DNA from: Harmothoe impar
Taxonomy: Eukaryota; Annelida; Polychaeta; Phyllodocida; Polynoidae
Reading direction: 5' to 3'
DNA length: 64,000 nucleotides
NCBI GenBank assembly: GCA_947462335.1
Contig: OX381709.1
Coordinates: 37,590,186 to 37,654,185 of the forward strand
Shown here piece after piece: positions 24,215-34,401 of the stretch; position 1 is the stretch's first letter, and each line of letters starts with the position of its first letter. The notes beneath the pieces are model-generated. The model was given only the letters and a program-made list of their open reading frames with translations, searched no databases and was not told the DNA's origin. Made by a program: the position numbers and the translations under genes.

Positions 24215-25198
24215 TTATGGGGCAAACAAGGTCGCTAGCGCAGCTGCAACCTTGACGGTTGACTGCGATGGGACGTATGACTTTAGTCCATCAGTTGTAT
24301 CCCAGGTGCCATGATATGCCACATGTTCTCTGTCACACCCGGCCGCCACAGCTGCCTGAGCCCCTCCCCTCCTGAGGGAATGGGACCTGATGTCCATGGC
24401 ATAGGGGCACCCCATGTACTGTAGTGCCAGCTGTAGTACCGACACTAGGTGGGAGGTAGACAGCGACACACCGTCCTGTAGTGTGAAGGCCGGTGCTGTC
24501 TGTGGGGCTGGGTTCTGAGATACATAAGTGTCCCATGCTGTGGCTGGGCATGCTGGTGAGTTCTGTATTCTAGGGAGTAACAACACTGTAGGCATGGTGC
24601 CTGGGGTGATCGTCTTTGATGATCTAATGACTAGTAGGAGTCCTTGTGGTAAGCTAGATATATCTCCTCTGAGGAGGGTGTGTGGACCTCCCCAGAGTAC
24701 CGCTGCTGGTGAAAGGAGGTTTGAGGTCCTCAGGAAAGCGAAAAAGCCGACACATATAGCTGCTTTCACTACCGGGAAACCTGCTCTGTCTAGATAAGCA
24801 CATGCCTTCACCAGGTCCCCGGGCAGGAGTGGAGGCGCCGGGTTTGGTACATGTGGGCGGAGGCGCTGGACACCTTTTGCCACACATCTCGCCTGGTGAC
24901 ACCTGAGGTTAGAACCATCACCTCCTCTATCGTCTATCCAAAGTTTTGCGCCGCTAGTATAATTTTCTCTCGTCGCTGGGGATCTAAGTGTGTTCGCCAT
25001 ATATTGCTGGTACAGGCAGCAATCAGCGACTGAGGGGTTAAGGACTGTGGCGCCATACTGGAGGGCAAATGTCAAATACATAGTTGCCTGCCTCTGCCTA
25101 TTGATGTAAGTTTTTGTCGAAATAGCTGCATTGTAAGATGCCAGTGCCTGTTGGCCCAGCTCCGTATCTGTAACACACCAACACAGGAGTTTAGACAA
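24215..25198 (-). CDS. tyrosine recombinase of the Ngaro/DIRS element
   Basis: A frame of 327 codons. The catalytic set of tyrosine recombinases is present: Arg157 in FLRTSN, a Lys near 195 (SSKT), His273-x-x-Arg276 in HSLRRGG, His296/Trp299 in YHGTW and the nucleophile Tyr308. It would integrate circular cDNA without making a target duplication. The frame begins right after a TAG with a TTG, so no ATG opens it; the first Met is residue 40. A possible splice acceptor (TTACAG, exon from about 25167) offers another way to start it. It lies 17 bp after the RNase H stop, in a third frame. The catalytic core looks intact. Confidence 0.85.
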   Translation of the reverse strand: MSKLLCWCVTDTELGQQALASYNAAISTKTYINRQRQATMYLTFALQYGATVLNPSVADCCLYQQYMANTLRSPATRENYTSGAKLWIDDRGGDGSNLRCHQARCVAKGVQRLRPHVPNPAPPLLPGDLVKACAYLDRAGFPVVKAAICVGFFAFLRTSNLLSPAAVLWGGPHTLLRGDISSLPQGLLLVIRSSKTITPGTMPTVLLLPRIQNSPACPATAWDTYVSQNPAPQTAPAFTLQDGVSLSTSHLVSVLQLALQYMGCPYAMDIRSHSLRRGGAQAAVAAGCDREHVAYHGTWDTTDGLKSYVPSQSTVKVAAALATLFAP

Positions 25199-25215
25199 CT
25201 AATCACATTATTAAT

Positions 25216-27317
25216 TTAGATAGTGTGGAATGTGGGGGTGGGGGTGCTGGGGTCGCACTTGACCAGGGACCTAGCTACTATCTGGTCCTGGGCATACTTT
25301 CTCATGGATGGCTGAGCCATCCGACTGAGGGCATCAGCCAGTGGGATGTCTGCACCCGGCTTATGCAAGACTGTCACTTTGTGATCTGCTATTGTGGAGT
25401 CCAACCACAGCTGCTGCGAACAAGCCACCAGCACCGGGTCTTTTGTTTTTCCTGAGTGGAGAGCATACTTGGATGACAGGTTATCAGTATGGAGGACTAT
25501 TTCCATGCCTGCTGTGTACCTGGGACGCAGTGTCCTGTATGCCACTAGGAGGTTGACTGCCTCCCTTTGGTGTGTGCTGGGGAACATGGTCAGATGGGCC
25601 TCGTCATACTCTTGTGAGTAGTATGCCACATCTGAGTGTCCTCCCCCCCCTGTGTCAGATGAGTCGCAGGTGATGTGAAAATGCTCTCTATCAGGCTGGA
25701 GGAGGTGCACTCCGTTTGACTCAGTGGCGTAGGTGAGAAACCATTTTATGTCTGCCCTGAATGATGTGGTGAGCTTGATCACATCATCCTCGCGGGCTGC
25801 CCGGAGTGAGTGCAGTATGCGGCACATGAACCTCCTAGCGTTGGGGACACACCTTGAGATGTGTATGAGGCGCCCTGCTATAGACTGCACCTGCTTCTTG
25901 GTGGCCTTCTTCATGCCCATCCAGGTGCAGCAGTCCGTGAGCAGCTCTTTCAGCTTTTGGTGGGGACGGATACGGTCATGATTGAAGTGTCTACGTGGAA
26001 ACCAAGCCACACTAGGGCTTTCACCGGGGGGAAACACTTCTCTGGGGCCAAGGCTAGGCCCAGGTCTTTGGCCAATATATGGAAGTAGTCGTAGGCTTTC
26101 TGGGCTTGCTCTGCTGTTGGTGCCACGCCACAAAAGTCGTCCAGGTAGGACAATGCCCAATATCCCGCCTTCCTCATGAGGTATGTGACAGCCATTGTCA
26201 CCCTTTGGCATGCCGCTCCAGAGAGGCGGCATCCAAAGGAGGGTGAAACTTCCAGGTAATACTTCCCATCAAAGTTAAAGCCCAGGAGGGGCATGTCCCC
26301 CGGATCTGACCTCAGCTGGCGGTAGGCACGTGTCAAATCAGCTTTCCACAAGAAGCAGTCCTGACCTAGTTCTTGGACACGGCCTACCAGGTCGTCTATT
26401 GATGGGAGGGTGTATGACCTGTGCCTCCCTTCGAGACAATTCTTCGTTATCCCTGCATTGACTCCCCCATTAGGGAATGACAAGTCCAATATGACTCTGC
26501 GTTGGGTTGAGTCTGTCTTGGGCCTCGTCATCATCGGGGCGACATGAAACCATGGAGTGAAGGGTGGGCGGTCGAATGGTCCTATTATACCACCCATGCG
26601 CAGCTCTTTGACTATGAACTGCCGCACGTGTACCGGGTAGTTACTGGCTGAGTCATGATTCACATTCGCCCCTTCTGGTGGTGTGGGGGCAGTATACCCC
26701 ACCGGCCAGCCATATTTGACATATTGACACACCTCTGCATCTTGGTAGTTTTTAAGGCGGATGTCCCAGCTGTCTGGCTTCATGTCTGTTGGGACTGGGA
26801 GGCGTGCCCCCAACCGGTTGGGGAGGTGAGTTGTACTCACTGCTTTGTATATAGCTGCATATCTGGGGTGTGCTGACCATTGGGACTCATCCAGCCGTGG
26901 CCAGTATGCTGCCTTCACTGGCGCAAACTGGGCCGGGGTGGGCCCCTGAGGGGCTGAGTGAGTCTGTTCCATGATGGTGTCAGCACCTGTCACTGTTGTC
27001 ACACATGCATTGTCGCTCGTCTCACTGGGGAGTGTGAGAGGTATGTCATTGGGCTGTATGAGCAATATGTCACTCGCCGATGCTCGATTTGCTCCACCTG
27101 CGACTGTGCTGTCTAGTGGGGTGACTAAGCCTGCGGCAGTGCCTGGCCCTGCGTCACTGAGCGGTGGCCTATTTCCTGCTACATTGCAGGTTGTGTCTTT
27201 GAGTGTAGGAGCCTGAGGCAAAGGGTCAGCTATCTTACAACTGGTCTCCCTGTCACCCCTGCGGCTCAGATTGTCCATGGGCAGTTCAATGGTCGGCATA
27301 GTCAGCACTGGTACCAT
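25216..27317 (-). pseudogene. reverse transcriptase-RNase H of the Ngaro/DIRS element, frameshifted
   Basis: The first frame (27317-25950, ATG start, 455 codons) holds a low-complexity N-terminus and then the RT: a VILDLSFP block, WKADLTRAYRQL with Asp327, and the active-site YLDD at 391-394. The reading then shifts to another frame that ends at 25216. This carries the connection and RNase H with Asp190, Glu224, Asp250 (HTDN) and Asp300 (numbering of the downstream frame from 26232). The switch lies at about 25953-25967, beside a run of four C on the coding strand, so a one-base loss is the simplest explanation. The ATG starts 7 bp after the gag stop. Confidence 0.85.
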
Positions 27318-27324
27318 AGTGGCA

Positions 27325-28771
27325 CTAGTTGGGGTTGCCGTTGTTATTGTTGTTGTTATTGTAGTTAGGCCGGCCTTGGCCAGCCTGGGGCCGAAAGGGT
27401 TGGGAATAAGGGTGTGGAAGTCCCAACTTGCTCCTGCAGCCTGACCGCGGGTGGAAATTTAGTGCAGTGTAGTGCTTCCTGCAGTATCGGCAGTGATGCC
27501 CTTGGACCACACCCTTATCAACATGGCTGTCCTGTTGCTGGCAGCGTTGGGCTGAGTTGAAGGCCGGGCAGGGAACATCCGTGCGGCCTGCCTAGCTCCT
27601 AAACTTCTTTTTACCACCTTGCTGCTGCTGCTGTGCATACTGATGCTGTTGAGACTGGTTTGCCCCATACTGCTGGTACTGCTGGTTGTACTGTGCAGCG
27701 GGCTGGGGCTGATATGTTGCCACAGGGTATTTGGCACCTGACGATGCCCGAGAGGTCTCCGATCTGCGGTGTTGGATCTCACCTGCATCTGTCATCCAGT
27801 TTAGCTCACCTGTACCAACCTTGGTTAAAACATCCTCGGACCAGGCCCTCACCTGCGGCCACTTATAGTCTTTAGCATCACACACTAGCTGGTACATGTG
27901 CTTTGCTATCCAGGGCCTGTCCGGGAGGGGTGTACGCGGGTCTTTCATAAGCTGGTATAGGCCGTATATGTATTCCTCTGATTCTAGAGAAGCTAGGGCG
28001 GTTTTAAGCTGAGCGGGGCCCCTCTTAACATATTCATGCGAGTGTATAGGCCTACCTTTTAGTGTGGAGATTTGCTGTGCACTGGACAGCAGAACTTGTA
28101 CTTGCTTATTGAGGAGGGGGTCATTTGTATCGTTGAAACCTAGAGGAAGGGCCCCCGGGTGTGTTGCTGCAGGGGCTGATCCGTAGAGAAGGGCGTACTC
28201 GTCAGCTGTCGCCGGCTGTAGCTGTGGGCGGGGGATGGTGGCGGCAGGCGCCGTGTTGACACCACTCCCCGCTACGTTGACTGCACTTGTTGGCGGCGCG
28301 CCCCCCCGCGGACGCTTGGGTGGTGGCTGGCATGACAGCCGGCCGCGTGGTTGTGACAGCTGGCTGCGTCGCCGGGGTAGGTATAGGCGTCACTACTGTT
28401 GGCGGCGTGGTCGCGGCGGGCTTCTGGCCACCGACAGCGCCGGCGTCACTCCCCGGAAACAGGGCCTTAAGGGCCTTGACAGCTCCCAGGATTTCCGTGG
28501 ATGTATTGTCAATGGTTGTTACCTTACTATCCATTGCTCCTACCTTCTCCTCCAGGGCACTGACCCTCCCTACCAGAGCATTGTGGTCCAGCAGCGAGGG
28601 GGCCGGATCCGACTTGGGCGGAGAGGCAGGCAGCGTCTTTTTCCCACCTCGAGCTGGCGGATCTGACGGGTCAACCGGGAGCTTTCGCTTCTGAGGACGT
28701 GTTGACTTCCTTACCGGGGCCTTTTCAGCTGCCGCCGGGCGGCCTGGGGCCTTAGCGCCCCTAGTCGGCAT
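27325..28771 (-). pseudogene. gag-like ORF of the Ngaro/DIRS element, broken
   Basis: It starts MPTRGAKAPG, basic and Pro/Ala-rich, with a short coiled-coil-like stretch (ALEEKVGAMDSKVTTID). The first frame runs to a stop at 28202. Protein-like sequence continues in another frame from about 28300 to a TAG at 27592, so a frameshift lies near the C/G-rich run around 28300. After that in-frame TAG the same frame continues to 27325 with a zinc-knuckle-like HHCRYCRKH...C and an Asn-rich end. A Gln-rich stretch (about 27600-27690) precedes the TAG. Known Ngaro gag proteins are poorly conserved, so this call rests mainly on position. Confidence 0.7.
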
Positions 28772-29700
28772 TCTAAATGTAATTTTGACTTATACGGGCC
28801 TAAAATTTCCCTACTTAAATATTGTCTCTGATCCTACCCTTGTCGATGGGCCGCGGACGAAAACCAAGATGGCGGAAACCAATATGGCGGATATGTATAT
28901 GAGTTCTGCAGCGTCCCGCCAGGTGGTGTTAGTGAGGGGTTTTTGGCGCCTCGAATAAGTTGGTCGCTATCTCTTCATTAATTGAAATTCTTTGAATTCC
29001 AGCCAATGTGCTCTGGTGAGACTAGTGGCAGCACTGCATGTCACAGTCACTGCTGCTGTAGGTGGACTTCGTTCACACAGCTGCAACCATGGAGATCAGA
29101 GGAAATGATGCTCCTAGTAGCGTCACCACTTGCCCACTCTTATCAGTTGGATGCCCATGCCTATACTGTGTAGTCAGACATGCATGGGCCGTGTTTTCCT
29201 GCTATGAGAAAGATTGCCTCTCCGTAATTCAATAGCTGAGGGGATTACCTCATATTATATGTCTATGGGAATAACATAATTAATCAGAGAACATATTCAG
29301 CTAGATGTTGGTGGGTGCCACTTTAAAATTGGATGCTACTAACCAGAGATGTTAACTTGAGATGTAAACTTTCTTAGAATACCATGTAGTGTTTGAAATG
29401 TATCTGCCGCGCCCATTTTCTATTATGTCCTTTGTGTAGAGGGGAAAAGTGGCTTTCTATTGATATATACATGTTTAACATAAACTGTTGTTAAGAGCCG
29501 CGGCTTTTAATCATAACAAATTATTATGTGTATTGGGTCTACCCCCCGGGTGTGTGTGCGTGAGAGGAGGCCTCCCACACCTCTGGACACGGCTGTACCT
29601 GAGGGGGGAAGCCGGGGCAACACTGTGCCCCCCCCCCCCCACGGCCGTAGGTCCGAGGGTAGTGCGTAGAATAGAGCTGATGGTTCACTAACTTATATCT
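28772..29700. other. 5' flank of the Ngaro/DIRS element and unique sequence
   Basis: About 28772-28960 probably holds the element's 5' leader, but no terminal repeat was found. The rest has short frames only, with a C-run at 29630-29640. Confidence 0.4.
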
Positions 29701-29701
29701 A

Positions 29702-29938
29702 GAAGGGTGGGAAATCAAGTCACATATGTATAATTTATACTGCTAATACAAAACATATACACGCACATATATTATGAATTCACATGTTGAAAAGATGCCT
29801 AGTAAATATATGGCAGCAATGTTTCTAACATGCATAATTCCCGTAAATGACAGCTTCAGAGTCCATGAAGGCCGTTAATTATGTTGGTTTGTGTAGGCTA
29901 CACAAAATCGATCCTATAGGGCTAAATATTACAGTAAT
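29702..29938. repeat. intact copy of a ~240-bp tandem duplication
   Basis: CTGCTAATACAAAACATATA near 29741 recurs as CTGCCAATACAAAACGTATA at 29954. The following part (AAGATGCCTAG near 29794) recurs at 32519. The second copy is split by the LINE, which allows the LINE borders to be read exactly. Confidence 0.6.
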
Positions 29939-29988
29939 TGTTATGTGCCTTATCCTGCCAATACAAAACGTATACACACATACATATT

Positions 29989-32498
29989 TTGATGAGAGAA
30001 TGAGCAACGAGTGAGAGTGGACGCGTCAGTGCCGGGCTCCATGTAAATCCTATAACTACATGGGTTAACTTCATTACATTGGATTAAATCCTTAACCAGA
30101 GGGACTATAAAGGTACTAAGGACCAACCTGGAATAAGCAGGACACGATATGGCTACTGGCCTACCCAGGAGGACAACACTAAACTCACGCCGGAAATATT
30201 GGAAAGCAGTCAATGCAGTAGTCAATCCCAAACCCTCCTCATGTAGCTTCAGTCTCATAGATAAAGAAACCTCAAACCCTATTCCAAATTGCGACATTAC
30301 CGATTATATTAACACTTATTTTGCTACAATCGGTGAAAACTTGGCTGCCAACCAGAATGCCCCATGGACATTTGATGGCACTGAAATCAATGCAAACTTT
30401 AAGTTAGAGCATGTAACTCAAGATGATGTTTTAAGATTAGCTAAAAAAATCAATACTAGTAAATCATCTGGAGTTACCCACATCTCATCTCAGGTTATGA
30501 AAGATTGTATTCTCATAATGCCAGATAAGTTTGCACACATTATCAACTTGGTATTAGATACCTCTGTATATCCCCGGGAATGGAAAAAGGCTATGGTTAA
30601 GCCCCTCCCAAAAGGTGGTGACCCCTCCGACGTCAACAACCTTAGGCCTATTTCCATATTACCTCTACCAACTAAGCTAATGGAGAAGGTTATTCACAAG
30701 CAGCTGGTTGGTCACCTGAACCGTGAGAGTATCCTGACTAACACACAGGATGGGTTTAGAAGCCAGAGATCTACCATGGACAGTCTATCCAAATTCACAA
30801 ATTATATCAGAAATGCAGTCAATAGAGAGTTAACCACAACTGCCATATTCCTCGACTTTAGAAAGGCATTCGACACGATTAATCACATTATTTTCATAAA
30901 AAAACTTACTAAATTAGGACTCCATAACTCATTTATTAAACTTATTCAAAATTATCTGTCTGAAAGGATCCAAACCACCTCTGCTAATGGCATACTGTCT
31001 CCTCCACATAAAGTAAGCTGTGGTGTCCCGCAGGGATCTGTCTTGGGCCCTCTATTATTTATCATTTATATAAATGATCTCCACAAGGTGTTGAAAAGCT
31101 TGTCTTGCCAGCACTATGCTGATGATACGGTACTCTATATAGAGCAAAACCTTACAACCCGCAACCTGCAAGCCATTATCAATAGTGACTTGGACAGAGT
31201 TCATGTCTGGTGTGAAAGTAACAAGCTATCTCTGAATACTAAAAAGACCAAGGTCATGCATTTCTCCACAGTTGCTGTCTCAAGAAAATCACAAAAACCC
31301 CTATTGAAAATTGCTGGCATACCGCTGACAACCACTAATTCCTACAGGTATTTGGGCATGACTTTGGACAATCTTCTAAATTTCAAAGAGCATACAAAAA
31401 TCCTGCTAAAAAGTGTTAATTTCAAAACATATCTATTTAGGAGAGAGAGACCCTCTCTAACTGACGACTCAGCACTGAAGGTGGTTAAGAGCATGATCCT
31501 CCCTGTCATTGATTACGGAGACATTATATATGGAACTACTAACAAAACCCTACTGGACCAGCTCCAGAGTGCTTTTGATAGGGGGCTCAAGACAGCATTT
31601 TATCTTGATGAGTACAAAAGGGACATAGACAAATTGCTAAGCAAAGCCAAGGTTAATTATCTTAGTGATAGAAGAAAAATGCATTTGAATGCTGCGGCAT
31701 TTAGGATCTCTCAGATAGATGATAATGTGGACAAAAGAAATATCCACACTAGAGCGCATGATGGCAAGCTACTTAAGATTGTATGGCCCAAAGACCCCTT
31801 CTATAGAAAGAGCTTGGAGTATATACTACCTGATACCTGGAATGGCTTGACAGTTGACACAAGAAAATTGGATACACTAGCTAAGTTCCAGGGTTGGAAC
31901 AAAAAGTTTTATTTGGACAAATGCACTACCTGATTCCCCCTAGCACTTTAACATCAGTGCTGGTCATGTCTCCCTCCCTCCACACACCAATGTAAAAATT
32001 ATGTATACATCTCATAATTTTGCTCATTATGTGACATGTGCTATAAATATCTTAGCACAATTTGTCACCGCACAGAAGATCGTGCTAAGACACACAACAT
32101 CGTGTCTGGACAAACAACATCCAGTCCAACTATTCTGTTATTCTAATGTATATATGTTATACCGGGATTAGATCCCACCAGAAAGTATCATAATAAGCAG
32201 CTTATGCTATTATCATAAAGTCAATAGTGGTCCTGTCCCATTGAACGGGACAGAATTTAATCCACATAGGTTACCAAATTAGTTTTAAGACTCTTCTTTC
32301 TGAGCACTTCCCAACCTGGGCACCCCCTATTGGGAATTGTTCATTAAGTGTAGAGACATATAACTTTCCCTTAGGGAATATATATGTACTTCTTTAACAT
32401 CACAAGAAGATTCATCTCTACACGTACTGCATGTAGCAAACAGGCCCTGGGCCTACTTTATGCAGTTAAAATAAAAGAAATTTCAATTCAATTCAATT
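29989..32498 (+). mobile_element. 5'-truncated CR1/Jockey-like LINE with 6-bp target duplication
   Basis: CATATT occurs at 29983-29988 and again at 32499-32504. The 3' end carries AATAAAAG and a (TTCAA)n tail at 32482-32500. Comparison with the unsplit duplicate at 29702-29938 shows the sequence between is an insertion. The endonuclease domain expected upstream of the RT is missing. Confidence 0.8.
30149..31933 (+). CDS. LINE reverse transcriptase (ORF2 part)
   Basis: 594 codons, uninterrupted. Motifs run in order: PKGGDPSDVNNLRPISILP (about 154-172), DGFRSQRST (201-209), LDFRKAFD with Asp236, CGVPQGSVLGPLLF (291-304), the active-site YADD at 323-326, and LSLNTKKTKVM. A Cys-poor C-terminal region follows. 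This is the RT of a Jockey/CR1-superfamily non-LTR element, which reverse-transcribes its RNA at a nicked target. The N-terminal apurinic-like endonuclease is absent and a stop lies just upstream in frame, so the element is not autonomous. The intact frame suggests recent insertion. Confidence 0.9.
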   Translation: MATGLPRRTTLNSRRKYWKAVNAVVNPKPSSCSFSLIDKETSNPIPNCDITDYINTYFATIGENLAANQNAPWTFDGTEINANFKLEHVTQDDVLRLAKKINTSKSSGVTHISSQVMKDCILIMPDKFAHIINLVLDTSVYPREWKKAMVKPLPKGGDPSDVNNLRPISILPLPTKLMEKVIHKQLVGHLNRESILTNTQDGFRSQRSTMDSLSKFTNYIRNAVNRELTTTAIFLDFRKAFDTINHIIFIKKLTKLGLHNSFIKLIQNYLSERIQTTSANGILSPPHKVSCGVPQGSVLGPLLFIIYINDLHKVLKSLSCQHYADDTVLYIEQNLTTRNLQAIINSDLDRVHVWCESNKLSLNTKKTKVMHFSTVAVSRKSQKPLLKIAGIPLTTTNSYRYLGMTLDNLLNFKEHTKILLKSVNFKTYLFRRERPSLTDDSALKVVKSMILPVIDYGDIIYGTTNKTLLDQLQSAFDRGLKTAFYLDEYKRDIDKLLSKAKVNYLSDRRKMHLNAAAFRISQIDDNVDKRNIHTRAHDGKLLKIVWPKDPFYRKSLEYILPDTWNGLTVDTRKLDTLAKFQGWNKKFYLDKCTT

Positions 32499-32504
32499 CA
32501 TATT

Positions 32505-32992
32505 ACAAAGTTACATGCTAACAAGATGCCTAGCAAACAAATAAAAGCAAAGTTTCTAATGTGATGAAGCCAGAGTCCCTTACCTCCCGGGAGGAGAAAG
32601 CTGTGAAGGCGGTGCATGGCAAAGTCGTGGTCACACCTATTGTCTAACTAGGGGGTCCATGAAAGGGGACAATTCTATGGGTGGTTTCCTCCAATAGAAG
32701 TGCCATTTATCTGATGATTAATCTCAAATTATGACGGTTCTAGACATGATATATACACAATTCAAACAGCTTTGCCCTTTAATTGACACTGCGCGTCAAT
32801 TCAAATAAGGATTATGATGATGAAATATTTTTTAAATTTCTCTTTGGTAATGCTACTCCTAGTGCAATAATAGTTCTAAATGTACATATAGCCACACTTA
32901 TCCGGCACTACCGATATCAGATGAGGATCCGCTCATGTATATAAAGGATGAATGTCCTGATCAAATATGAGCCACCTCTTTTGTACATATTC

Positions 32993-33000
<8 letters not shown>
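32505..33000. other. no gene seen
   Basis: The second half of the split ~240-bp duplicate (to about 32570), then unique sequence. Confidence 0.5.

Positions 33001-33079
<79 letters not shown>
33001..33079. repeat. (TA)n microsatellite
   Basis: Nearly uninterrupted alternating AT for about 80 bp. Confidence 0.97.
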
Positions 33080-33082
<3 letters not shown>

Positions 33083-33295
33083 ATTAGTAATATGTACACA
33101 TAGATATCATACACAGACTACTTTTGTATACTCTAGTTGCGTGTTAATTAGTTGTTGAATAATATCATTAAGGGGTCACGTTAGATCCCCATAATGTGTA
33201 ACAACATCAGAATTACACAGGGTTCTTATGATGGGGATGTCGCATGTCTGAGTAGGCACAGGCTTCATGAATAGATCCAGTAAACTTACCCTCGA

Positions 33296-33518
33296 GGAGC
33301 CCTAGAGAAAAAGGCTCCGCAATTTATATTTGAAATAAAGCCGTGAGGCTGTGTTTGATTGTACACCATATGATAGTTAAAACAGGAGCCCTGGAGAAAA
33401 AGGGTCCGCATATATGATACTTAAAATAGGGGCCCTGGAGGAAAAGGGTCCGCAATGTATGAATACATGTATTAGCTATGATTGAAATAAAGTCGGGAGG
33501 CTCTGTTTTAATGTACAC
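33296..33518. repeat. compound tandem repeat with hairpin units
   Basis: A ~26-bp unit of the form GGAGCCCTGGAGAAAAAGG followed by GTCCGCA occurs at 33296, 33385 and 33429. The first copy can fold (GGAGCC/GGCTCC). A second ~37-bp unit starting TTGAAATAAAG and ending GTACAC occurs at 33330 and 33482. Confidence 0.75.
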
Positions 33519-33679
33519 AATACAATACTTGAAATATGTTTTGCAGATTCAAAGTATCGTCATAAAATATGGTGGTCTAAAGAACGTGCTTTTCTCTATT
33601 TACAGGTAGCCGAGCTTGGCTCCCGTGGGCGATAACACAAGAAGCTGACGGTACGAGACTGGTGTCGACAAAACGTGGT

Positions 33680-34236
33680 CACGTGGGGCTTACGCGTGAC
33701 TAGTACATCAACATCAGCCCTCGCGGGTACCCGAGGAACTAACACCTACTTCCTGTAAATGCCGCCAGCAAACATCTCATTTGATCTTGGTCAATACATA
33801 GTCATTCCCAAATAAGGAGCAGCAACTGACCAGCTGGGGAATATGCAGTGATGGAGGAGGTATTGAGATTCTCACCCAGAAGTGCAATTGATATGCAATA
33901 GGGGGCGGTCTGTAGGTACCAGCACCACTACCAAACACACCTAGCTTCCCCTCCAGGGCACTGACCGGAAGTCGGAGCGCATTTCCTGTGGGAGGAGAGA
34001 CGCAGGAAGTCCCGTCACGTGACCTTTGGCATCCCCACGTTCTGCACGTATGCTACGTGAAGGTACGTGCACCCTCACGTGCTGATGCTGATAATGGCCG
34101 CTGCACGTCGCCCCTGGAGGAGGGGGGGAGGCACTGTATGGTATCTCACAGAGAGGTTCACTCTCCCCTCTCAGGGTATACTTGACCTTTCTAATGGATT
34201 CCCAGATCTACAGATGTGAAGAAGAGCCCTCACGTG
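33680..34236. promoter_or_regulatory. cluster of CACGTG E-boxes upstream of the Largen-like gene
   Basis: Perfect CACGTG sites lie at 33680, 34016, 34076 and 34231. The site at 34014-34023 reads GTCACGTGAC, the TFEB/USF-type CLEAR consensus. Several ACGTG/CACGT half-sites lie between. The cluster ends about 165 bp before the first ATG of the gene, as expected for a promoter. Binding is inferred, not shown. Confidence 0.5.
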
Positions 34237-34401
34237 ATAAGCTGATATGTACCTACATTCAAGTTTCACACAGATGAAAATAAGCATACCTTTTACCCGT
34301 GGTATAGGTTTATAGCATCGAGCATGTTCACTGATTTAGGGATGAACCTGTGACACACATGATGTAAAACCTATCTATGCCTTTCTAAAGTGACTCCCAA
34401 T

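Larger units (their letters stand above)
24215..28771 (-). mobile_element. decayed Ngaro/DIRS-type tyrosine-recombinase retrotransposon
   Basis: Gene order on the minus strand is gag (28771-27325), reverse transcriptase plus RNase H (27317-25216), then tyrosine recombinase (25198-24215). A recombinase after RNase H, with no integrase, protease or adenine methylase, fits the Ngaro group of the DIRS order best. Gag has a frameshift and an in-frame stop, and RT-RH has a frameshift, so this copy is dead unless these are sequencing errors. I looked for split direct repeats or inverted ends in the flanks (23850-24215 and 28771-29000) and could not identify them, so the true limits are not set. Confidence 0.85.

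Noticed and set aside
28235..28694. Two plus-strand frames of 135-143 codons
   Set aside because: They are antisense shadows of the GC-rich gag frame of the Ngaro/DIRS element.
23850..29000. Search for split direct repeats or inverted ends of the Ngaro/DIRS element
   Set aside because: No convincing repeated block was found by eye between the two flanks, so no ends are claimed.
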